Positions 44,027 through 52,679 of a stretch of DNA of 64,000 nt are shown one piece after another. The translations under genes were made by a program, and so were the position numbers. Numbering within the stretch: the first letter of the stretch is position 1; each line of letters starts with the position of its first letter. A model generated the notes under the pieces. It did no database searches and was not told where the DNA came from. It worked only from the letters and a program-made list of their open reading frames with translations. The stretch comes from Pseudomonadota bacterium (GTDB taxonomy: Bacteria > Pseudomonadota > Alphaproteobacteria > Sphingomonadales > Sphingomonadaceae), in contig JAEWEY010000001.1 in the NCBI GenBank assembly GCA_023389105.1, positions 124,001 through 188,000 on the forward strand, in the 5' to 3' direction.

Positions 44027-44634
44027 ATGGCGATCCGGAGGACGGCGATCTCGTTGACCCGACGCCGGCCGTGGAAATTCCCGCGGATGTGGCGGACGCC
44101 GTGCGCACGATCATTCGCTGGGCCGGAGACGATCCGGATCGGGAAGGGCTGCTCGACACGCCACGCCGCGTGGCCAAAGCTTGGCAGGAATATACGAAGG
44201 GGTACCTGGAAAACCCGGCGGATCACCTCAGCCGCACCTTCGAGGAAGTTGGTGGTTACGACGAAATCGTCCTGCTGAAGCACATACCGTTCCAGTCGCA
44301 TTGTGAGCATCACATGGCGCCGATCATCGGCACCGCGTCAATCGCGTATTTGCCCGGAAACCGCGTGGTCGGCATCAGCAAACTGGCTCGCGTCCTCCAC
44401 GGCTTTGCCCGCCGTTTGCAAGTACAGGAACGTCTGACGGCGCAGGTTGCGGATGCTATCTGGAAGCACCTGGAGCCGAAGGGCGTGGCGGTGGTCGTCG
44501 AAGCGAGCCACGCCTGCATGACAGCGCGCGGCGTCCAGACGCCGGGTGTGATGATGACGACGAGCCGGATGATGGGCACGTTCCGCGAGGACGAACGCAG
44601 CCGTCGGGAAGTTCTCGCCCTGATGGGCTATTGA
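44023..44634 (+). CDS. folE: GTP cyclohydrolase I
   Basis: A 203-residue enzyme that opens GTP to dihydroneopterin triphosphate, the first step of folate synthesis. Zinc ligands are C94 and H97 in SHCEHHMAP and C165 in ASHACMTARG. The GTP-binding RLQVQERLT and the AYLPGNRVVGISKLAR segments are intact. It is coupled to the FAD-protein gene by ATGA. Another folate gene, folC, is at 16041. Confidence 0.96.
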   Translation: MNGDPEDGDLVDPTPAVEIPADVADAVRTIIRWAGDDPDREGLLDTPRRVAKAWQEYTKGYLENPADHLSRTFEEVGGYDEIVLLKHIPFQSHCEHHMAPIIGTASIAYLPGNRVVGISKLARVLHGFARRLQVQERLTAQVADAIWKHLEPKGVAVVVEASHACMTARGVQTPGVMMTTSRMMGTFREDERSRREVLALMGY

Positions 44635-44643
44635 GGAACGCAG

Positions 44644-44678
44644 GCGGGGCAGCGTCGCTGGCCTGATCGCTGCCCCGC
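44644..44678. terminator. Hairpin between folE and DUF2383 gene
   Basis: GCGGGGCAGCG pairs with CGCTGCCCCGC (11 bp) around a 13-base loop, 10 bases after the folE stop and 40 bases past the convergent DUF2383 stop. There is no U-tract on either strand. It probably insulates the two convergent genes. Confidence 0.5.
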
Positions 44679-44718
44679 GCCCCACCCCAAACGGAGGGGG
44701 TGTTCCGCGCTTTAACGT

Positions 44719-45183
44719 TTACGCGTTGCTCGGGGTTTCCAGTCCGTGCTTCAGCTGGCTGATCTGGTCGTGGCCCTGCTTCACCGACTGATAGCATTGC
44801 TCGATCACCTGGCGGCTTTCACCCTGAATGCCATCGGTGTGCAGCGCAGCCTGCCATTTCTCCTTGAGATAATCCTCGCCGCGTTCGACCTCGTTGATGA
44901 TCGACTTTTCATCGCGGCCCGTAATGGCCGCCTTCAAATCTTCGAAACGCTGATGAGTCTTGCCGAGGAATGAGCCCTCGTCCTCCGGGTTTCCACCGAG
45001 GCGCTGCACTTCCGAGCGGAGCTTTGAAACGACTTCCTGCCGCTCGTCGGCGCGCTGCCGGAAGATTTCGCGCAGGCGCTCATTGTCGATATTCTTCGCG
45101 CTGTCTTCATAGCCGTTCACGCTGTCGATGGTCGTTGCGATCAGCGTGTTGAGTGCGGTGATGGTTTCTGAATGCTCAGCCAT
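44719..45183 (-). CDS. PA2169-family (DUF2383) four-helix-bundle protein
   Basis: A 154-residue helical protein. HSETITALNTLIATTIDSVNGY starts the first helix, NIDNERLREIFRQRADER the next, and the acidic EVERGEDYLKEKWQAAL the third. This is the ferritin-like four-helix bundle of DUF2383, often stress-induced; iron-binding residues are not confirmed. ATG at 45183 has GGAGGT five bases upstream, which favours it over 45195. No EcfG promoter was found within 140 bases upstream. Confidence 0.83.
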   Translation of the reverse strand: MAEHSETITALNTLIATTIDSVNGYEDSAKNIDNERLREIFRQRADERQEVVSKLRSEVQRLGGNPEDEGSFLGKTHQRFEDLKAAITGRDEKSIINEVERGEDYLKEKWQAALHTDGIQGESRQVIEQCYQSVKQGHDQISQLKHGLETPSNA

Positions 45184-45320
45184 ATGTACCTCCAATGGTG
45201 ATTAGCTGAGACCGGAACGTGCGAGAGCGCGGGACGATGCACGGGCGGCAACGAATTCACTCCCCCGCATCCGGCAAATAGGGCAGTGTGCCGCAGCTTT
45301 TGACCGAAGGGGGCGAGTCG

Positions 45321-46892
45321 ATGGCACTGACACGCAGGGGTTTGCTTGAACGCATTGGCCACGCGGGGGGCATCGGCGCCGCCTACATGGCAATGGAGAC
45401 ATTGGGCTTGGCAATCCCAACGGCGGCGGGGGCGGAGAATTTCGCGCTCGCACGGGCAGGCAAGGGCAAGTCTGTGGTCGTCCTGGGCGCTGGAATCGCC
45501 GGACTGGTGTCGGCCTATGAACTTCAGCGCGCGGGTTACCGGGTCACGGTGCTCGAAGCCCGCGACCGCATTGGTGGCCGCTCCTGGTCGATCCGCGGCG
45601 GTGACCGCATTGTCCAGATGGGCCGCGCCGACCAGCACGCTTCCTTCGATCCCGGGCTCTATTTCAACGCAGGCCCGGCGCGTTTGCCCTCATCGCATCG
45701 GGTGATCCTGGGCTACGCACGCCGCTTCGGTGTCCAGCTGGAGCCGTTTATCAACGTCAATCGCAACGCGGGCTGGGACTTCGGCGGCAAGGTCCAGCCG
45801 GAGCGGCGGATGGTTGAAGATCTTCGCGGCCACCTCGCGGAGCTGCTAGCCAAAGCCATCGACCGCCACGCGCTGGACGGGGTCGTGTCGAAGGATGAGC
45901 TGGCGATGGTTCGCCAATTTCTCGTTCCCTACGGTTCGCTGGACGACAAAGGCAGCTATCGACCATCCGGATCTTCGGGCTGGGCAACGGACGGCGGCGG
46001 CTATGCGCAGGCGCCGGTCCCGCTCGGTTCGCTGGCCTTCAAGGACCTCGCGCCGTCGCCTGCGGTGACGCTGCCTTATTTGTTTGAGCACATCTGGGAC
46101 ATGCAATCGACGATGCTGCAGCCGGTCGGCGGCATGGATCGCATTGCGCACGCCATCTATCAGCCGGTGAAGCCCTTGGTGCGCCTGAAGTCGCCCGTGA
46201 CCGCCATCCGCCGCGGGGGCGATCGCGTCCGGATCGAGCACGGCCCGGGCAAACAGATCACCGAAGCCGACTTTTGCGTGTGTACGCTCGGCGCGAATCT
46301 GCTGACCAAAATCCCGAACGACTTTTCGCCTGCCAAGCAGGCGGCGCTGAGAAAAGTCGAATATCTGCCTAGCGTCAAAGTCGCGTTCGAGGCGCCGCGA
46401 TTCTGGGAAAGCGACGACAATATCTTCGGCGGACTGGCCTGGACCGACCGAGATAATGAGAACGTCATCTATCCGTCGAACAACATCGGCGGGGCCAAGG
46501 GCGTGCTGGTGGGCGCCTACGTCGCCGGCTGGACCCATCGCGACAACCCGCAGAAATTTGCCGCCTACAGCGATGCAAAGCGGCTTCAGATTTCGCGGGA
46601 ATCGGTGGAGGCACTCCATCCGGGAAGGTCGAAGCTGTTAGGCAAAGGCGTGACGGTCGGTTGGGGGCTGGTTCCGTATTCGGAAGGCGTGGGCGCGATC
46701 TGGCCCGATGGGCCCGGCGGCAATGGGGCGCGTGGGGCCGATTATGCGGAATTGCTGAAGCCCGAGGGTCCGATCGTCTTTGCGGGCGAGCATTTGAGCT
46801 ATCAGGGCCTGTGGCAGGAAGGTGCTGCGCTGTCGGCGCACGAAGCCCTCAAACTCGTCGCCACGATGGCAAGAGAGTCGGCGCCAGCCTAG
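45321..46892 (+). CDS. Flavin-containing amine oxidase, probably exported
   Basis: A 523-residue monoamine-oxidase-fold protein. The N-terminal ALTRRGLLERIGHAGG is Tat-like (two arginines) and precedes a hydrophobic stretch. FAD binding is at VVVLGAGIAGLVSAYELQRAG and VLEARDRIGGRSWS, and the C-terminal FAD site is VFAGEHLSYQGLWQEGAALSA. It resembles L-amino-acid and polyamine oxidases; the substrate is open. ATG at 45321 is preferred over 45288 because it begins the Tat-like signal. Confidence 0.85.
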   Translation: MALTRRGLLERIGHAGGIGAAYMAMETLGLAIPTAAGAENFALARAGKGKSVVVLGAGIAGLVSAYELQRAGYRVTVLEARDRIGGRSWSIRGGDRIVQMGRADQHASFDPGLYFNAGPARLPSSHRVILGYARRFGVQLEPFINVNRNAGWDFGGKVQPERRMVEDLRGHLAELLAKAIDRHALDGVVSKDELAMVRQFLVPYGSLDDKGSYRPSGSSGWATDGGGYAQAPVPLGSLAFKDLAPSPAVTLPYLFEHIWDMQSTMLQPVGGMDRIAHAIYQPVKPLVRLKSPVTAIRRGGDRVRIEHGPGKQITEADFCVCTLGANLLTKIPNDFSPAKQAALRKVEYLPSVKVAFEAPRFWESDDNIFGGLAWTDRDNENVIYPSNNIGGAKGVLVGAYVAGWTHRDNPQKFAAYSDAKRLQISRESVEALHPGRSKLLGKGVTVGWGLVPYSEGVGAIWPDGPGGNGARGADYAELLKPEGPIVFAGEHLSYQGLWQEGAALSAHEALKLVATMARESAPA

Positions 46893-46989
46893 CGCTCGTC
46901 GAAGAGAAGCGGCGGATGGGCGATTATCGCGTGATGACTGGCGCCGGCGCCCCACGGGCAATAAGGCGTCCTAACGAAGGGGAGAAATC

Positions 46990-47748
46990 ATGCGCTTGCT
47001 GCTCATCGCCACTGCCGCCCTTGCCTTGTCACCGGTTGGGACCGCTGCTCTCGCGCAGTCCACCTTGGCCGCTGCGGTCGCCGACACTGCCAACCGCACG
47101 CCGGACAACGTGAAGCTGGATGAGTTCCGGAAGCCGGCGGCGCTCCTGCAGTTCTTTGGGGTCAAGTCCGGCATCCAGGCGCTCGATATGTTCGGCGCCA
47201 ACAAATATTGGGCGGAGATCATGTCGCCGGTGGTCGGGCCCAAGGGTCACATCACCGTCTGGCAGCCCACCCAGTTCCTTACTGACAAGAACCGCGTGCC
47301 GTTCGAAGATTTTGCGGGGCGCGCGAAGAACGTCAGCCTGATTTCCAGCCCATTCGAAGCGCCGGACCTGCCCAAGGCGAAGTTCGACTTCGCGCTGATC
47401 AATATGGACTACCACGATACCTATTGGGAAAGCGCCGAGCGCAAGGTCCCGCGGCAGGATCCGAATGCCTGGCTCAAGCGGCTTTACGCCGCCATGAAGC
47501 CGGGTGGGGTCGTGGGCGTAGTCGACCACGTTGCGAACGCGAAGAGCGATCCGCGCGAAAGCGTCGAGAAGATGCACCGCATCGACCCGGAAATCATCAA
47601 GGCCGACTTCAAGCGCGCGGGATTTGTGCTCGCGGGTTCTAGCGATCTGCTCCGCAACTCCGCCGACGATCACAGCAAGGGCGTGTTCGATGCGTCGATC
47701 CGCGGCAAGACGGACCGGGTTGTCTTCAAGTTTAAGAAGCCGCGTTGA
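46990..47748 (+). CDS. Methyltransferase-fold protein with signal peptide
   Basis: A 252-residue protein. The first 22 residues (RLLLIATAALALSPVGTAALAQ) form a signal peptide. The rest looks like a class I SAM methyltransferase: IQALDMFGANKYWAEIMSPVVGP at motif I, DFALINMDYHDTYW at the acidic strand and KPGGVVGVVDHVANAKSD at motif IV. SAM is not expected in the periplasm, so the mature protein may not methylate, or the signal may be a membrane anchor. It is coupled to the SLC1-type transporter (TTGA overlap). Confidence 0.83.
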   Translation: MRLLLIATAALALSPVGTAALAQSTLAAAVADTANRTPDNVKLDEFRKPAALLQFFGVKSGIQALDMFGANKYWAEIMSPVVGPKGHITVWQPTQFLTDKNRVPFEDFAGRAKNVSLISSPFEAPDLPKAKFDFALINMDYHDTYWESAERKVPRQDPNAWLKRLYAAMKPGGVVGVVDHVANAKSDPRESVEKMHRIDPEIIKADFKRAGFVLAGSSDLLRNSADDHSKGVFDASIRGKTDRVVFKFKKPR

Positions 47749-49016
47749 CCGAAGCGGACGGTAAGCCGGCAAAAGAGGCCGGCGCGAGTCTGAGGGCTTA
47801 TTATGCACTCGGTTCACTGGTGCTCGGCATTGTCGCGGGGATCTTCGCCAACGGATTAGGCGGCGGCTCGCGCGACAATGCGCTCGGCGTTGCCTCATTC
47901 GTCGGCACGCTGTGGCTCAACGGCCTGAAGATGACCGTCATTCCGTTGGTCGTCGCGCTGCTGATCGTCGGCATCGCCAAGAGCGCCGAAGCGGCTCAAG
48001 CGGGCCGGATTGCGGGACGTTCGGTGTTGTGGATCGTCATTATCTGCACCCTATCGTCGATCTTTGGCGCCATCGCGACCGTTGCCTTGACCGGCGCTTT
48101 TCCGCTTTCGCGCGAGACCGCGGGACTGCTGCAGGTGGCGCTCGGCCATGTCGAGCAAACTGCATCAGGTCCGCTGCCTGGTGCTGCCGAATTCTTTAAA
48201 GGGGTCGTGCCTTCGAACGTGGTGGCTGCGGCCAGCAACGGCGATGTCCTTCCCCTGACGGTGTTTGCCGTATTGTTCGCACTGGCCCTCACCAAGATCG
48301 CGGCCCGCGGGCGCGAGGCCGTGGTGACCTTGTTCGAAGCGGTCGGGGACGCATTGCTGGTCGTGATCGGATGGGTGCTGGCAGTAGCGCCAATCGGCGT
48401 ATTCGCCTTGGCCTTCACCGTCGGCGCGACCGCCGGAGGGGCCGCTTTCGCGGGCCTCGGCCATTATGTGATCATCATCTCCGTGATCGGCATCCTCGTG
48501 ACGCTTGCAGCCTATCCGCTGGCTGCGGTGGCCGGACGGGTTAATCTGGGCAGTTTCTCGCGTGCACTGATCGCGCCGCAGGCTGTCGCGATCTCAACGC
48601 GGTCATCGCTCGCATCGCTTCCGGCCATGCTTGCATCGGCAAAACAGATGGGCCTGCGCGACGAGGTCAGCGACGTATCGCTGCCGATCGCGGTGGCCCT
48701 GTTCCGCGCGACCGGTCCCGCCATGAACACCGCTGTCGCATTCTACGTTGCGCACTGGCTCGGCCTCGAGCCGACCTTCGCGCAAATGGTCGCCGCGACC
48801 GCCGTGGGCGCAGTTATGAGCTATGGCGCGGTCAGCCTGCCGGGCGAAGTGACCTACATTAGTTCGATCGCCCCAATTGCGCTGGCCCTTGGCGTCCCGA
48901 TCGCGCCACTGGGGCTACTGGTGGCTGTAGAAATGGTGCCGGACATCTTCCGAACAGTCGGCAACGTCACTCATGACGTGACCCTCGCCAGCATCGTGGA
49001 CCGGGAAACGCGTTAA
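47745..49016 (+). CDS. Dicarboxylate/amino acid:cation symporter (DAACS, SLC1 family)
   Basis: A 423-residue secondary transporter with about eight membrane helices and two re-entrant loops. The serine-rich loop VAISTRSSLASLPAML and GPAMNTAVAFYVAHWLG match the GltP/DctA fold, where the usual NMDGT is replaced by MNTAV. It probably takes up glutamate, aspartate or a C4-dicarboxylate with protons or sodium. The start is TTG, overlapping the previous stop. Confidence 0.88.
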   Translation: MTEADGKPAKEAGASLRAYYALGSLVLGIVAGIFANGLGGGSRDNALGVASFVGTLWLNGLKMTVIPLVVALLIVGIAKSAEAAQAGRIAGRSVLWIVIICTLSSIFGAIATVALTGAFPLSRETAGLLQVALGHVEQTASGPLPGAAEFFKGVVPSNVVAAASNGDVLPLTVFAVLFALALTKIAARGREAVVTLFEAVGDALLVVIGWVLAVAPIGVFALAFTVGATAGGAAFAGLGHYVIIISVIGILVTLAAYPLAAVAGRVNLGSFSRALIAPQAVAISTRSSLASLPAMLASAKQMGLRDEVSDVSLPIAVALFRATGPAMNTAVAFYVAHWLGLEPTFAQMVAATAVGAVMSYGAVSLPGEVTYISSIAPIALALGVPIAPLGLLVAVEMVPDIFRTVGNVTHDVTLASIVDRETR

Positions 49017-49023
49017 TCATTTT

Positions 49024-49045
49024 GAACGGTGGCTGACCACCGTTC
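49024..49045 (+). terminator. Perfect hairpin after the symporter gene
   Basis: GAACGGTGG and CCACCGTTC (9 bp) flank a four-base loop, 8 bases past the symporter stop codon. It is preceded by TTTT rather than followed by it, so it is a candidate terminator only. Confidence 0.45.
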
Positions 49046-49215
49046 GTCGATTTGGCCATTCACGAACGACCCTCGTCGAGCCGCCGATATTCGGGGCGTG
49101 GTTGGTCGATGATGGCGCGAATTCGCCGCCGATTTGCGCGATCTCCACCCTGCGACGCGGGGCGACCCTCTCCATTCCCCAGCTGTCCCGCGTCGCAGAC
49201 AAAGGGAGTATTGTG

Positions 49216-49563
49216 ATGTTCAAGACAGTCCCCGCGATAGCTGCACTCGCTTTCGCCGCGGTGCTGGTGGTTCCCACCGTCAGCCATGCGCAGGACACGC
49301 GGTCGATGACCGTATCCTACGCCGACCTCAATCTGACCTCCGACATTGGTCAGGAAAGGCTTCAGGCCCGGGTCGATCTCGCCGCATCCTATGTCTGCGG
49401 GCAGGCAGATACGCGTGATTTCAACTGGGCGCGTGCCGTTCAGGCTTGCCGCAGCGACGCCATCGACGGAGCCCAGCCGGCGGTCCTCGCGGCGATTAAC
49501 AACGCCCGTCACCCCAGCGTCGAGGTGCTTCAGGCTACCTCGCTCGTCGTAAGCGGAAAGTGA
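49216..49563 (+). CDS. UrcA family protein
   Basis: A 115-residue exported protein. The signal peptide is FKTVPAIAALAFAAVLVVPTVSHAQ. The mature part has the UrcA hallmark VSYADLNLTSDIGQERLQAR, then AASYVCGQAD and VQACRSDAID, so two cysteines could pair. The function is unknown. The family is abundant in Sphingomonadales. It ends in a strong terminator, convergent with the LytTR operon. The upstream 199 bases hold only the hairpin at 49024. Confidence 0.85.
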   Translation: MFKTVPAIAALAFAAVLVVPTVSHAQDTRSMTVSYADLNLTSDIGQERLQARVDLAASYVCGQADTRDFNWARAVQACRSDAIDGAQPAVLAAINNARHPSVEVLQATSLVVSGK

Positions 49564-49576
49564 TGGATCGTTCACC

Positions 49577-49616
49577 GGGCCGCCGCGTGTCTCGACGGGC
49601 ACGCGGCGGCCCTTTT
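49577..49616 (+). terminator. Rho-independent terminator after the UrcA gene
   Basis: GGGCCGCCGCGTG (49577-49589) pairs with CACGCGGCGGCCC (49600-49612), a perfect 13-bp stem, followed by TTTT. It is the clearest intrinsic terminator near the centre of the window and ends 6 bases before the stop of the convergent LytTR gene. Confidence 0.8.
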
Positions 49617-49621
49617 CGATT

Positions 49622-50368
49622 CTAGCGGCCGGCGATGGCCCGCACACGGTCAGAATAAAGTCGTCCGACGGGCTGCTCCGTCCCGTCTGCCAGGCGCGCG
49701 ATCCAGCGGCCGGAGGGATTGCGGGAGAACCCGGCAATGAAGTCCTTGCGAACGATGGCCGAGCGGTGAAGGCGGACAAACAACTCCGGATCCAGGCCTT
49801 CCTCCAAAGCGGCCATCGAATGGTGGATCAGCCAGCTTCGGCGCCCCACATGCAGGCGCATGTAATCGCGCTCGGCCGACACCCGGTCGACGTCGCGGGA
49901 TGCGATCCGCACCAGTCCCGACAAGTCGGATGCCCAGAACTCTTCGAGCCATTGAGATGCCTGTCCTTGCTGCGGCCCCGTCTGGCGCTGCTGGAGGTAG
50001 GCGCGCGTTCGATCCAACGCACGTTGCAGCCGGTTGGGATCGACCGGCTTCATCAGGTAATCGACGGCTTCGACCTCGAATGCGGCAACGGCAAACTGGT
50101 CGAACGCGGTCACAAAGATCACGGCAGGCGACGGGCTTTGCGAAGCCAGCGCCCGGGCGACGGCAATCCCGTCGCGGCCTGGCATCGCAATGTCGAGCAA
50201 CAGCAAGTCCGGGTGGAGCGCTTCCGTCAGATTGATCGCGCTGTCGCCGTCGCTTGCGGTGCCCACCAGCTGCGCGCCTTCCGCCCGCGCCAGGAGCAAC
50301 TGCAGCCGCTCCGCCGCCAGCGGTTCGTCGTCAGCAATCAGGACGCGCAGCGGCTCCGCCTCAGTCAT
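49622..50368 (-). CDS. LytTR family response regulator
   Basis: A 248-residue regulator. The receiver domain (about 6-125) has acidic residues in LIADDEP, phospho-acceptor D59 in LLLLDIAMPG and Lys in DYLMKPVD. A LytTR DNA-binding domain (about 145-246) has VDRVSAERDYMRLHVGRRSW and FVRLHRSAIVRKDFIAG. It overlaps the LytS-type kinase gene by 8 bases, so the two form one operon and a two-component pair. Its target genes are unknown. Confidence 0.92.
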   Translation of the reverse strand: MTEAEPLRVLIADDEPLAAERLQLLLARAEGAQLVGTASDGDSAINLTEALHPDLLLLDIAMPGRDGIAVARALASQSPSPAVIFVTAFDQFAVAAFEVEAVDYLMKPVDPNRLQRALDRTRAYLQQRQTGPQQGQASQWLEEFWASDLSGLVRIASRDVDRVSAERDYMRLHVGRRSWLIHHSMAALEEGLDPELFVRLHRSAIVRKDFIAGFSRNPSGRWIARLADGTEQPVGRLYSDRVRAIAGR

Positions 50369-51587
50369 GCGTTTCCACCGGCATAGTCAGCGAAACCTTG
50401 TAGCCACCGTCTTTCATCGGGCCGTATCGGCAGTTTGCGCGCGATCCCCATCTGGCTTCTAGCCGCTGGCAGACGTTCGCGAGGCCAAGGCCGGTCCCTT
50501 CGTGCGTTGCCGCAGGCAAGCCGTCCTTGCCGCCATGTTTCAGGCGATTGCTGATCTCCAGCGTCATGCGGTTGTTCTCGGCCCGCTTGGCGTCGATACG
50601 AATGAGAACCGCTTTGCGACTCTTCGACACCCCATATTTGATCGCATTTTCCACGATGGGCTGCAGGATGAGGGCGGGCAGTCGCGCCTGCTGAAGATCG
50701 TCCGGCACGTCGATCTCGACGGTAAGGCGGTCCGGGAACCGGGCCATTTCTATGTCGAGGTAGAGACGCTGCAGGTCGATTTCCTCTGCCAGGCTCACAT
50801 CCGCGCTAGGGTCAAGCGAAAGGCTCGTGCGGAAGAAGGTGGACAGGGCGAGCAGCATGGTTTCCGCGCGGTCGGTTCGTCCTGTCATCACCAGCGACGA
50901 CAGCGAATTCAACGTGTTGAAAAGGAAGTGCGGATTGACCTGGTAGCGCAGCGCCCGGACCTGCGCCGCCTGAGCGGCCGATTCCGCCTCGGCAAGCCGG
51001 CGCTGCGCACCCAGCGCGGCAGCTTGTGCCTGATTGGCGATATAGAAGGCGCTCCACCCGATGAAGAAAAACAACCACGTCACGGCGACGTCCAGCGCCA
51101 TGCGCACGCGTTTCATGGGGTCGATCTCGCGCATACGCGGAACCGTCAGCACCAGCGGTTCCTGCGCCGTACGCTCGATCCGGATTTGATTGCCCCGCTC
51201 GACGACGTTGAATCCTTCGCGGGCCTGGAAACGGAACTCTTCCTTGCTTTCCCGCATCCAGTCTTCTGATGCGACGACGATGCTGCCGAGGCTTACCGCG
51301 CCGAGCATCGAGGCACCCAGTGCGATGCCCGCCTTGCGCCGAATGGTCGATCCTTCGCCAAGGGCACTGATCGCGGCGTAAATTCCCAGCGTGATGACGA
51401 TACCGACGCCAATCACCAGCAACTTGTTCTCGAGCACCGTCCAGGGATCGGAACCCAGAAACGCACGCGCCATGACGGTGAGCGCGTAAAAAGCCCAAAA
51501 GCCGACGATTGATTTCAGCGCGAACGGCCAGTCGCTGAAGCGCGTCTGGACCGCGGGTGGTCGTGTCATGAGCATTGGTACATTCAT
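50361..51587 (-). CDS. LytS-type sensor histidine kinase
   Basis: A 408-residue membrane kinase. Four hydrophobic helices (about 23-45, 55-76, 87-105 and 164-186) enclose an extracytoplasmic-type loop from about 107 to 160. The phospho-accepting His is H220 in QVNPHFLFNTLNSLSSL and the ATP domain has LILQPIVENAIKYGV and GTGLGLANVCQRL. ATG at 51587 has GGAGAG upstream. It pairs with the LytTR regulator. The loop could sense an envelope signal. Confidence 0.88.
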   Translation of the reverse strand: MNVPMLMTRPPAVQTRFSDWPFALKSIVGFWAFYALTVMARAFLGSDPWTVLENKLLVIGVGIVITLGIYAAISALGEGSTIRRKAGIALGASMLGAVSLGSIVVASEDWMRESKEEFRFQAREGFNVVERGNQIRIERTAQEPLVLTVPRMREIDPMKRVRMALDVAVTWLFFFIGWSAFYIANQAQAAALGAQRRLAEAESAAQAAQVRALRYQVNPHFLFNTLNSLSSLVMTGRTDRAETMLLALSTFFRTSLSLDPSADVSLAEEIDLQRLYLDIEMARFPDRLTVEIDVPDDLQQARLPALILQPIVENAIKYGVSKSRKAVLIRIDAKRAENNRMTLEISNRLKHGGKDGLPAATHEGTGLGLANVCQRLEARWGSRANCRYGPMKDGGYKVSLTMPVETHD

Positions 51588-51723
51588 GTCCCAAAACTCT
51601 CCTGTCGCAAACCGCCGCCTGCCCATTGGCAGAAGCGCAAATGCATCCGGTCGAAACCCCCAAGGAACGCGAGGCTATTCCACTCGTTGGCGTGCCGAAT
51701 TCATACCGGATGGAGGACCAACT

Positions 51724-51939
51724 GTGAACGAAGATGCGCGCAGGGGGAGTGCGCCCCCACCGGTGATTTCAGCGCCGCCCGAACGGGAGCTTGAGCGGAA
51801 GCTTAAGAGCGATCCGCACAACCCCGATGCCAAGGTCGATGTGGGGAGCGACGAATCCATGGACGCGTCGGATCCGCCGTCGGCAACGCAGCCCGGCTGC
51901 GATGATGGCCCGGCACCGTCTTCCGGCTTCCCGGAGTAG
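51724..51939 (+). CDS. Small acidic sphingomonad protein, 71 residues
   Basis: A Pro- and Asp-rich, probably disordered protein with the string KSDPHNPDAKVDVGSDESMD in its middle, preceded by ERELERKL. Similar proteins seem conserved in sphingomonads, but no function is known. GTG at 51724 has GGAGG 7 bases upstream. It is divergent from the LytS-type kinase, with 136 bases between starts, and might belong to its regulon. Confidence 0.65.
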   Translation: MNEDARRGSAPPPVISAPPERELERKLKSDPHNPDAKVDVGSDESMDASDPPSATQPGCDDGPAPSSGFPE

Positions 51940-52062
51940 CGGCAGGTCGTTACGGCCAGGCCGTTGCAAATAATCAACAATCCACAGTTTAACTGCGTGC
52001 GGGCCATTTTTGCCTAGACGCTAGAACTCTCCTCTGATTCATTCTGAACGGGGGGTGGGACT

Positions 52063-52131
52063 GTGGTTAAGCAAGTTGCAACCATCAACGCCGCATGTTC
52101 CCGCCCGGGGTTAGAGGAGTCGGGGTCATGA
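52063..52131 (+). CDS. Possible 22-residue leader peptide
   Basis: GTG at 52063 follows a purine-rich GGGGGGTGGGA and opens a 22-codon frame (VKQVATINAACSRPGLEES) whose TGA at 52129 overlaps the ATG of the next gene (ATGA). This is the layout of a translationally coupled upstream peptide. Base composition gives no further proof. The peptide could be a coincidence of the untranslated leader. Confidence 0.35.
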   Translation: MVKQVATINAACSRPGLEESGS

Positions 52132-52679
52132 TTACGCGGACCAGCCAGCCGGCAAGCGGTGCGATGCTGATCACGGAGATGAAAGAGTTCGCGGGCTTTT
52201 CAAAGGCGACGCAACGCTACATCCGTCGGTCGCTCGATGTGGCGTATGGCCGCCGTGACCCGATCGAATGCTGGGCTCGCGACGAGGGCGAAGCCGCCTC
52301 GATCCGCGCGCAGGCACGTCTCTACAAACAACTCGACCATCTGCGCCTGCAGGTCCCGGACGACAGCGGTCTCGACATGATCGAGCCGTTCGTGGGCATG
52401 CTGATCACGCTTAGCGCGTTCGATCTCGGGCAGGATCGTCTCCCGAACTTCGCCGCCTATCGCTTCCTGTACGAGCGCCTCATTGGCGCTTCGGCGCGGC
52501 CGTGGCTGCCGTCGGCCTTCTGCTCCGCTGCGGCCCTCCCGCACCTCCACCCCGATCGCCGCCGCACCTTGCTGCAGTCGATCAGTGAGAGTGCGGCCAC
52601 CGCGCCGGGTTGGTCGAGCCGCGAGCCGGTGTTCTGGCCGGAATGGGTCGAGAAGGTCGACCTGAAGGCCGCCGCCTAA
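52128..52679 (+). CDS. Hypothetical protein, 183 residues
   Basis: A mostly helical cytoplasmic protein. MLITEMKEFAGFSKATQRYI and RSLDVAYGRRDPIECWARDE open it, and a mid-section reads DMIEPFVGMLITLSAFDLGQ. No family is recognised. ATG at 52128 has GAGGAG 8 bases upstream and overlaps the stop of the 22-residue frame. The upstream 188 bases include an A/T-rich stretch (51965-51990). The 3' end overlaps the convergent HAD gene by four bases. Confidence 0.6.
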   Translation: MITRTSQPASGAMLITEMKEFAGFSKATQRYIRRSLDVAYGRRDPIECWARDEGEAASIRAQARLYKQLDHLRLQVPDDSGLDMIEPFVGMLITLSAFDLGQDRLPNFAAYRFLYERLIGASARPWLPSAFCSAAALPHLHPDRRRTLLQSISESAATAPGWSSREPVFWPEWVEKVDLKAAA

